5,502 nt of DNA from Thiobacillus sp. (GTDB lineage: Bacteria > Pseudomonadota > Gammaproteobacteria > Burkholderiales > Thiobacillaceae), in assembly GCF_024708915.1 (NCBI RefSeq), contig NZ_JANJXQ010000034.1, positions 1 to 5,502 on the forward strand, in the 5' to 3' direction. Positions 1-4,792 of the stretch are shown here, one piece after another. Each line of letters begins with the position of its first letter. Positions within the stretch are counted from its first letter, which is position 1. A program made the translations under genes and the position numbers. The notes under the pieces are model-generated. The model searched no databases. It worked only from the letters and a program-made list of their open reading frames with translations, and was not told where the DNA came from.

Positions 1-39
1 GGCGATGGCGGCACCCTGGGTTGTCCCCCTTCAGCGCTG

Positions 40-244
40 CCGATTTGGTGTGGGCGGGCGGGGAAAAAGCGGAACCGTGTCCGAGCTCCGCAGCAAGGCA
101 CGTTTTGTGTGCCTTGCCAGGGCGAGTTGGTGGAGCGCCCGCCCGCGCGCGCCAAATCGGGAACCCGCAGGGCAGCGATGTGGGGTCGCCTTTCTTTGGT
201 TACTTTCTTTGGCGAAGCAAAGAAAGTAACTCGGCCAAAGGCGA
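40..244. repeat. Composite inverted-repeat element upstream of the pilus operon
   Basis: Three stems can be read directly. The outer pair is CCGATTTGG (40-48) with CCAAATCGG (152-160), reinforced by GGGCGGGCG (52-60) with CGCCCGCCC (136-144). Inside it lies GCAAGGCAC (93-101) with GTGCCTTGC (109-117), a 9-bp stem with a 7-base loop. A second structure follows: TCGCCTTT (186-193) pairs with AAAGGCGA (237-244) and encloses a perfect 13-bp stem, 199-211 with 218-230, around the loop GCGAAG. From memory, the AT-rich TTTCTTTGG/GCAAAGAAAGTAAC part resembles an interspersed intergenic repeat common in beta- and gammaproteobacterial genomes; I could not check this by search. All three forward frames stay open across its first 229 bases, which explains the spurious ORFs here. 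It encodes no transposase, so it is at most a non-autonomous repeat. Confidence 0.72.
186..244. other. Long two-tier hairpin inside the upstream repeat
   Basis: The inner stem is 13 perfect base pairs (199-211 with 218-230) with a six-base loop at 212-217. A G-T pair (198/231) can extend it. An internal loop (194-197 against 232-236) separates it from an outer 8-bp stem (186-193 with 237-244). It is not followed by a T-run, so it is not a classic intrinsic terminator on the plus strand. If transcribed, it would form a stable structure in the leader of the gspF-like gene about 60 bases before its start codon, and could act as a processing, stability or attenuation element. That role is inference. 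Confidence 0.7.
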
Positions 245-274
245 AACAGAGCGATCGCATCCCGCAGGCGAAAA

Positions 275-296
275 GCGAAGCCCTCGCGAGGCTCGC
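275..296 (+). promoter_or_regulatory. Putative RBS of the gspF-like gene within a short hairpin
   Basis: GAGG at 288-291 is the only Shine-Dalgarno-like string near the ATG at 303, with an 11-base spacer that is somewhat long. It lies inside a potential stem: GCGAAGCC (275-282) pairs with GGCTCGC (290-296) with one bulged A. The overlapping CCTCGCGAGG (282-291) is a perfect 10-base palindrome. The site could therefore be partly masked in the mRNA. The structure is visible in the sequence; any regulatory effect is inferred. Confidence 0.35.
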
Positions 297-302
297 ATAA
301 CC

Positions 303-1508
303 ATGCCCTTCTTCGACTACCGCGCCATCGACCAGACCGGCCGCACCACCCGGGGCACACTGTCGGCCGTCAACGACGTCGACCTCGAACTGCGCCTGAA
401 GCGCATGGGGCTCGACCTCATCACGCTTTCCGAGCTTTCGCGCCAATACGCCCCCAGCGGCCGCGAGCGCGTCACCCGCCGCGACCTGGTCACCTTCTGC
501 ATCCACATGCGCTACATCACCCGCGCCGGGATTCCGCTGCTCGAAGGCCTGCGCGACCTGCGCGACAGCATGGAAAAACGCGGCTTTCGCGATGTGCTGA
601 CCGCGCTGCTGGAAGACCTGGAGGGCGGCAAGGTGCTGTCGCAGGCGCTGGCTGCGCACCCGGCGGTGTTCGGCGCGGTGTTCGTCCACAGCGTGCGCGC
701 CGGCGAGCAGACCGGTCTGCTGGATGCGGTGTTCGAGCGCCTGGGCGAATCGCTGAAATGGCAGGAAGAAGTCGCCGCCAAGGCCAGGCGGCTGATGATC
801 TATCCGGCGCTGGTGCTGGCCGTGGTCGGCGCGGCCATCCTGTTTCTGCTGGTCTATCTGGTGCCGCAGGTGCTCTCCCTGGTCGAGACCATGGGCGTGG
901 TGCTGCCGCTGCCGACCCTGATCCTGATGGCGGTATCGAGTGCGTTGCGTTCGTACTGGCTGGTCGGGCTGCTGCTGGCGCTGGCGCTGGGGGTCGGGCT
1001 GCCGTTATGGGCAAGCAGGAGCGAGGCGGGGCGCGACTGGTGGGACCGCACCCAGTTGCGGCTGCCGATCCTCGGGCCGATCGTGCAGAAGATCGTGCTG
1101 TCGCGCTTCACCAACACCCTGGCGATGATGTACCGCTCGGGGGTGACGGTACTCGATGCCTTGCGCGCGGGCGAGATGGTCGCCGGCAACCGGGTGATCG
1201 CTGGCGGCATCCGCCGCGCCGCGCAGCAGATTGCCGATGGCCGCGGCCTGTCCGAAAGCTTTCAGTCGCTGGCGCTGTTTCCGCCGCTGGTGATCCGCAT
1301 GCTGCGCGTCGGCGAGACCACCGGCGCGCTCGACGAAGCGCTCGACAACGTGACGTATTTTTATAACCGCGAAGTGCTCGACTCGATCGAAAACGGCCTC
1401 CGGATCCTGGAGCCGCTGCTCACCGCCATCCTCGGCCTGCTGCTCGGCGGCATCCTGGTATCGGTGCTGCTGCCGATTTACGACCTGATCGGGAACCTGC
1501 CACTGTGA
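303..1508 (+). CDS. Type II secretion / type IV pilus inner-membrane platform protein, GspF/PilC/MshG family
   Basis: This 401-residue protein is the polytopic inner-membrane platform of a type IV filament machine, the family that contacts the assembly ATPase and helps move pilin subunits out of the membrane. The N-terminus MPFFDYRAIDQTGR and the following G-T-L-S-A match the family opening. Two tandem T2SSF domains are visible. The first, about residues 58-182, starts FCIHMRYITRAGIPLLEGL and ends in a helix beginning YPALVLAVV near residue 167. The second, about 265-388, contains FTNTLAMMYRSGVTVLDAL. Further membrane helices lie near 218-238 and 372-395. Length and three-helix layout are normal. 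The frame is open upstream to the window edge, but that stretch is repeat DNA, so the ATG at 303 is chosen. The stop overlaps the next start. GspF, PilC and MshG cannot be separated by sequence alone; the neighbours favour an MSHA-like machine. Confidence 0.93.
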   Translation: MPFFDYRAIDQTGRTTRGTLSAVNDVDLELRLKRMGLDLITLSELSRQYAPSGRERVTRRDLVTFCIHMRYITRAGIPLLEGLRDLRDSMEKRGFRDVLTALLEDLEGGKVLSQALAAHPAVFGAVFVHSVRAGEQTGLLDAVFERLGESLKWQEEVAAKARRLMIYPALVLAVVGAAILFLLVYLVPQVLSLVETMGVVLPLPTLILMAVSSALRSYWLVGLLLALALGVGLPLWASRSEAGRDWWDRTQLRLPILGPIVQKIVLSRFTNTLAMMYRSGVTVLDALRAGEMVAGNRVIAGGIRRAAQQIADGRGLSESFQSLALFPPLVIRMLRVGETTGALDEALDNVTYFYNREVLDSIENGLRILEPLLTAILGLLLGGILVSVLLPIYDLIGNLPL

Positions 1509-3007
1509 TGCTCGACCACCGCCTGATTCTGCTCGCCACCCCCCGCCAGATCGGCGTGCTCGACTGGCGTCCCGGGCATCTGCACTGGCTGGGCGATTTT
1601 CCCGCCAGTACCGAAGGGCTGGCGGCATTCCACAGGGTCGTGGTCAAGCATGCGCAGCTGCCGGTGCTGCTGGTGGTCGACACGGTGGACGAGGATTACC
1701 GCAGCGAAATCCTGCCGCACGTGCAGGGACGCGCGCGCGACGAACTGCTGGCGCGCAAGCTCAAACAGGTGTTCCGCAATGCGCGTTTTACCGGCGCCTG
1801 GCGGCAGGCGCGCGAGACGACCGGGCGCCGCGACGACCGTTATCTGCTGGCCGCCCTGCCCGACGCCGACTGGCTGACGCCGTGGCTCGGCGTGCTGCAC
1901 CGCGAACGCGTACCGCTGACCGGCATCGCCCCGCTGGCGCTGGCGTGCCAGCACCTGCTGGACAAACTGCGGATACAGGAGCCTCACGTGCTGCTGGCCT
2001 GCCGCCTCAACAACAGTTTGCGGCTGTCTTACTACCATCACGGCTTATTGCGTTTTTCGCGCCTGATCGGCGGCGACACCCCGACCCAGCTGCCGGGCAG
2101 CGCGGCCGACGAAATTGCCAAGACGCAGCTTTACCTGACCGGCCAGCGCATCCTGCCGCGCGAAGCCCGCCTGCATGTGCTGCTGCTCGACCCCGGCGGC
2201 CAGCTGGACAGCGCGCAGGCGCCGCTCAACGCCGATCCCGCGTTCAGCACGCGGCTGATCGACATGGCCAGCCTCGCGCGCGCTCTGCGCATTCCGGACG
2301 ACTTTCTCGCCGCCACGCCGGAAATCGCGCCGCTGGCCGCGATTGCGGGCGAGGCCATGCAGTTGAACCTGGCCCCGCCCGAACTGCTGCAACGCCATAC
2401 CGAATTCCGCTGGCGGCGTGGCCTGCACGCGGCTGCGGGCATCATTGCACTGCTCGGAACAGGCATCACGGCCGCCTACTGGCTGCACGCGCAAGACCTG
2501 ACCGACCAGGCCAGCCAGATGCTGCAGCAACAGCAACAGCTCGACGCCCGCTATCTGTCCATCGCGCGCACGTTTCCCATCCAGTCGGCGGCGCCCGAAC
2601 AATTGGCCCAGACGGTGGCGCTGGCGCGCCAGCTCGGCAGCGGCCAGCCCGATACCGGCGCGCTGCTTGCCGCCATCGGCCGGGCCATCGACGCGGTGCC
2701 CGACATCACGCTCGACAAGCTGGAGTGGGCCGACGACGCGCTAACGGCCGGTGACGGAACGCGGGTCAGCCTCGACGCCTCGCTGGTTCCGTTCGACGGC
2801 AATTACCGCGCGGCCATGCAGCGCATCGACCGGTTCATGCATACCCTGCAAGCCGTGCCCGCCCTGCATGACGTGCGCTTGCGCAGCAGCCCGGTGAACG
2901 CCGATTCCGCCAGCACCCTGTCGGGGCGAACGCTCGATGCCGGCGCGGGCGAATCCCCCGCCGCGCGTTTCAGCCTCGGCCTGCGTTACCGCGAGGCCCG
3001 GCCATGA
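1508..3007 (+). CDS. PilM/GspL-like actin-fold protein fused to a PilN-like membrane/periplasmic domain (MshI-like)
   Basis: This is a 499-residue bitopic assembly-platform protein. Residues 1-285 look like a divergent PilM/GspL cytoplasmic actin-like domain. The stretch FSRLIGGDTPTQ (183-194) followed by DEIAKTQLYL (201-210) recalls the PilM segment where 'GG(D)..T' is followed by an E-I helix. The usual PilM N-terminal phosphate motif (G-x-D-x-G-x-x-x-x-K) is not seen, so nucleotide binding is doubtful. LNLAPPELLQR (286-296) resembles the N-terminal INLLP peptide of PilN and comes just before the single membrane helix (about 308-327). A Gln-rich coiled coil (330-350) and a periplasmic region with a probable ferredoxin-like fold (about 383-499) follow. 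It would bridge the cytoplasmic ATPase/platform and the PilO-like partner encoded next. ATG 1508 overlaps the previous stop as TGATG. GTG 1505 is an alternative with better spacing to GGGAA (1491-1495). Family assignment is fairly firm; the exact name is not. Confidence 0.78.
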   Translation: MLDHRLILLATPRQIGVLDWRPGHLHWLGDFPASTEGLAAFHRVVVKHAQLPVLLVVDTVDEDYRSEILPHVQGRARDELLARKLKQVFRNARFTGAWRQARETTGRRDDRYLLAALPDADWLTPWLGVLHRERVPLTGIAPLALACQHLLDKLRIQEPHVLLACRLNNSLRLSYYHHGLLRFSRLIGGDTPTQLPGSAADEIAKTQLYLTGQRILPREARLHVLLLDPGGQLDSAQAPLNADPAFSTRLIDMASLARALRIPDDFLAATPEIAPLAAIAGEAMQLNLAPPELLQRHTEFRWRRGLHAAAGIIALLGTGITAAYWLHAQDLTDQASQMLQQQQQLDARYLSIARTFPIQSAAPEQLAQTVALARQLGSGQPDTGALLAAIGRAIDAVPDITLDKLEWADDALTAGDGTRVSLDASLVPFDGNYRAAMQRIDRFMHTLQAVPALHDVRLRSSPVNADSASTLSGRTLDAGAGESPAARFSLGLRYREARP

Positions 3008-3603
3008 AGCACCCGCCGTTCGCCGCGCTCAAGCTGCCGCTGCTGCTGGTACTGGCGGCACTGCTGCTGGCCGGGGGCGGCATACTGTGGAGCCGCGGCC
3101 AGGCGCAAGACGCCGGGCTTGTCCTGCAGCAGCAACGCAGCGCGCTCAACGGCGCGCGTCAGCAGCTCGACCGCAGCCGCCAGCAGCAGCAACTCATCGC
3201 CACTCACCTGGCCGATTATCAGGCGCTCGCCGCACGCGGCTTTATCGGCGCAGAAGACCGGCTGGCCTGGATCGAAGCGGCGCAACTGGCCTACCGCGAT
3301 GCCGGGCTTTATAGCCTGGATTACCGGCTGACGCCGCGCGCCGCTTCGCTTCCCGCGCTCGCCCATGGCCTGCCGCTGGGGCAGACGACCATGAGCCTCA
3401 CCCTGCCGCTACTGGTGGAGACCGATCTCACGCGCTTCCTGAACGCGCTCAAGGTGCGCGCACCCGGGGTCTACCGGGTGCAGGGCTGCCAGCTGTCCCA
3501 TCCGGGCGATGCGCCATTCGAGCCGGCCAACCAGCCGCGCCTGCTGGCCGAATGCGAACTGCTGTGGTTTACCGTTGCGGCAAAATCGGGGACTTTGCAA
3601 TGA
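3004..3603 (+). CDS. PilO/GspM/MshJ-like bitopic assembly-platform protein
   Basis: This 199-residue inner-membrane protein has a short cytoplasmic head (residues 1-10), one membrane helix (about 11-29), a Gln-rich coiled coil (about 33-75, with LQQQRSALNGARQQL and RSRQQQQL), then a periplasmic alpha/beta domain (about 76-199). The architecture is that of PilO, GspM and MshJ, which dimerise with PilN or GspL in the alignment subcomplex. The segment GFIGAEDRLAWIEAAQ (79-94) looks like a conserved family signature. Two cysteines (162 and 184) are positioned to form a periplasmic disulfide. The ATG at 3004 overlaps the previous stop as ATGA and has GAGG at 2993-2996 with a 7-base spacer. Sequence conservation in this family is low, so the call rests on architecture and on position between the PilM/PilN-like and PilP/GspC-like genes. 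Confidence 0.75.
   Translation: MKHPPFAALKLPLLLVLAALLLAGGGILWSRGQAQDAGLVLQQQRSALNGARQQLDRSRQQQQLIATHLADYQALAARGFIGAEDRLAWIEAAQLAYRDAGLYSLDYRLTPRAASLPALAHGLPLGQTTMSLTLPLLVETDLTRFLNALKVRAPGVYRVQGCQLSHPGDAPFEPANQPRLLAECELLWFTVAAKSGTLQ
3588..3592 (+). promoter_or_regulatory. RBS deciding the start of the PilP/GspC-like gene
   Basis: GGGGA lies 7 bases before the ATG at 3600, which overlaps the upstream stop as ATGA. The frame is open further upstream (to about 3552) and there is an internal ATG at 3663. This site and the overlap favour 3600 as the start, although the signal peptide would be better proportioned from 3663. Confidence 0.5.
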
Positions 3604-4061
3604 ACATCCATTCGCCCCGGGGGCACAGAAACACAGGGCACAGCAGGTCCATTCGGCGCGGAATGGGCCGTTACGGTTCAGCCTGGGTTTTCTCTCTGGC
3701 CCTGTGCCTCTGCGGTTCAGGGTTTGCAGCAACCGCCGACCCCGGACGCCTGTTCTACACCCCCGAGCAGCGCGCCCAACTCGAAGCCGCGCGCACCCGC
3801 AACCTCACCCAGCCGCGCGGCCAGAATAAAACCACCGCCCCCGCCACGCCGGCACCCCTGCGTTTCGACGGCATGCTGATCCGCTCCGACGGCAAGACCA
3901 CGCGCTGGGTCGACGGCAGGCCGCAACTCGACGGCGCGGCCGTATCGGGGCTGAAGCCGGGACAGATCCGTGCCGACGGCCACGTGTACGAACCCTACCA
4001 GGTATTGCGCCCGCTCCCACCCACGCCGTCCGCCCCCGGCGAGAAGGAATCCGCACCATGA
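3600..4061 (+). CDS. Small secreted GspC/PilP/MshK-like periplasmic connector protein
   Basis: This 153-residue predicted secreted protein falls where MSHA and pilus operons carry mshK/pilP/gspC, whose products link the inner-membrane platform to the secretin. From residue 22 there is a signal-peptide-like run: MGRYGS, then a hydrophobic core AWVFSLALCLCGSG, with probable cleavage after GFA (residue 43). The cysteines do not sit in a lipobox. Residues 46-66 (DPGRLFYTPEQRAQLEAAR) form a charged helix, followed by a Pro/Thr linker (68-86). A compact beta-rich domain follows: LRFDGMLIRSDGKTTRWVDGR (87-107) then LKPGQIRADGHVYEPYQVL (118-136), resembling the small GspC homology region. The tail is Pro-rich. 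The start at 3600 gives an unusual 21-residue basic N-terminal extension; an internal ATG at 3663 would remove it. The first 40 codons coincide with a repeat-like element. The function is inferred from position and fold type. Confidence 0.66.
   Translation: MNIHSPRGHRNTGHSRSIRRGMGRYGSAWVFSLALCLCGSGFAATADPGRLFYTPEQRAQLEAARTRNLTQPRGQNKTTAPATPAPLRFDGMLIRSDGKTTRWVDGRPQLDGAAVSGLKPGQIRADGHVYEPYQVLRPLPPTPSAPGEKESAP
3618..3722. repeat. Repeat-like inverted element inside the 5' end of the PilP/GspC-like gene
   Basis: A central hairpin, 3646-3654 with 3661-3669 (GGTCCATTC/GAATGGGCC, one G-T pair, loop GGCGCG), is flanked by arms. CACAGGGC (3632-3639) pairs with GCCCTGTG (3699-3706), extended past a bulged A by CAG (3641-3643) with CTG (3696-3698). 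GGCACAG (3622-3628) is also the reverse complement of CTGTGCC (3702-3708). The CACAG-rich left arm and the CCCTGTGCCTCTGCGGTTCA right arm resemble, from memory, an interspersed repeat widespread in environmental bacteria. The inverted repeats are seen directly; membership of a dispersed family is inferred. The element lies wholly within coding sequence and keeps the frame open. Its edges are approximate. Confidence 0.5.
4044..4048 (+). promoter_or_regulatory. Strong RBS of the prepilin gene
   Basis: AAGGA within GAGAAGGAA lies 9 bases before the ATG at 4058. It is the best Shine-Dalgarno match in the operon, consistent with a filament subunit needing more product than the platform proteins. 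It is embedded in the last codons of the preceding gene (the GEKE residues). Confidence 0.6.
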
Positions 4062-4792
4062 GTTCCCAGCGCGGCTTCACCCTGATCGAACTGGCCATCG
4101 TGCTGGTCATCGTCACCATCCTGATCGGCGGACTGGCGATGCCGTTGTCGACGCAGATCCAGGCGCGACGGATTGCCGAAACCAAGAAGACGCTGGAGGA
4201 GGCGCGGGAAGCGATCATCGGCTATGCGATGACCCATCAGACCTCAGGCTCGCCTCCCAGGCCCTATCTCCCCTGCCCCGACGCCAACGCAGACGGCATC
4301 GAGGAAGCACGCGACGTCGCCGGCGATTGCCCGCAACGGGCTGGCTGGCTGCCCTGGGTCACCCTCGGTACCGCCTCCCAGGACGCGTGGGGTAACCGCT
4401 TGCGCTACACAACCCATGAAGATCTGACCAACAGCAACAATGGTTTTTTTAATGGCAGCGAAGCTGCGGCCACGTCAACGTGGAACCATGTCTGTTCCCT
4501 GGCCGACTGTCCGACGGTGGATGTGGCCGCCGGCATGCCGGTCGTCCTCGTATCGCATGGCCCCAATGGCCGGGGGGCCCGCAATGTCAACATTCCCTTT
4601 GGCAGCCCCACCCCTGCGCTGCCCCCCGGAACCAGCGCCAACGAAATCGAGAACCTCGACGCCGACCACCGCTACGTCAGTCGCCCCCCCTCCAGGCCGG
4701 GCGACGCAGCAGGCGAGTTCGACGATCTCGTCGCCTGGCTGCCGTTCAGCGTGCTGATCAACCGGGTATGCCCGGCGGGCGGTTGTCCGTAG
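4058..4792 (+). CDS. Type IV prepilin / pseudopilin, class III N-terminal methylation motif, six cysteines
   Basis: This 244-residue prepilin has a 6-residue leader, MSSQRG, cut by prepilin peptidase before F7. The mature start is FTLIELAIVL with the conserved glutamate at mature position 5. A hydrophobic helix runs to about residue 30 and continues as an amphipathic helix (ARRIAETKKTLEEAREAIIGYA). The globular part carries LPCPDANADG (71-80), GWLPWVTLG (96-104), a DAWGNRLRY block (109-117), a Gly/Asn-rich middle, and a C-terminal HRYVSRP...FDDLVAWLPFSVL (204-233), all reminiscent of a GspG/MSHA-like pilin family. Cysteines at 73, 91, 146, 151, 238 and 243 could make up to three disulfides. 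It is longer than a GspG major pseudopilin (about 140 residues), so a minor pilin or specialised subunit is likely. Its start overlaps the previous stop as ATGA. Its last 35 bases overlap the opposite-strand kinase gene. Confidence 0.9.
   Translation: MSSQRGFTLIELAIVLVIVTILIGGLAMPLSTQIQARRIAETKKTLEEAREAIIGYAMTHQTSGSPPRPYLPCPDANADGIEEARDVAGDCPQRAGWLPWVTLGTASQDAWGNRLRYTTHEDLTNSNNGFFNGSEAAATSTWNHVCSLADCPTVDVAAGMPVVLVSHGPNGRGARNVNIPFGSPTPALPPGTSANEIENLDADHRYVSRPPSRPGDAAGEFDDLVAWLPFSVLINRVCPAGGCP

Noticed and set aside
5..360. Small ORFs over the upstream repeat (5-229 plus, 109-300 plus, 31-360 minus)
   Set aside because: They lie on the inverted-repeat element. Their peptides (such as FLWLLSLAKQRK or VTFFGEAKKVT) look like the usual spurious translations of this kind of repeat, and overlapping frames are all open at once.
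758..1366. 202-residue plus-strand ORF inside the gspF-like gene
   Set aside because: It is a shadow in another frame, rich in Gly, Ala, Arg and Asp as expected from GC-rich coding DNA, while the T2SSF motifs are in the main frame.
21..1508. Extended 495-residue form of the gspF-like gene starting at TTG 21
   Set aside because: The extra 94 residues are translated repeat DNA with no family similarity, and the family N-terminus (M-P-F-F-D-Y) begins exactly at ATG 303.
1005..1628. 207-residue minus-strand ORF spanning the gspF/PilM-like junction
   Set aside because: It is antisense to two well-supported genes and has low-complexity composition and no motif.
1882..2754. 290-residue plus-strand ORF inside the PilM/PilN-like gene
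   Set aside because: Its Arg/Ala/Pro-rich composition without recognisable domains marks it as a frame shadow. The main frame has the helix, coiled coil and family segments.
3552..3599. Upstream in-frame extension of the PilP/GspC-like gene
   Set aside because: It overlaps the end of the preceding gene by about 50 bases. The ATGA overlap with GGGGA at 3588-3592 makes 3600 a better start.
3696..3720. Lipoprotein signal (cysteines at residues 36 and 38 of the PilP/GspC-like protein)
   Set aside because: Leucine is at the -1 position of each cysteine (LALC and LCLC), which does not fit a lipobox. A signal peptidase I site after GFA fits better.
4760..4784. Possible terminator hairpin between the convergent genes (CCGGG-TATG-CCCGG, with AACCG/CGGTT as an alternative outer pair)
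   Set aside because: The stem is only 5 bp, the alternatives are mutually exclusive, there is no T-run on either strand, and it lies inside both coding regions.
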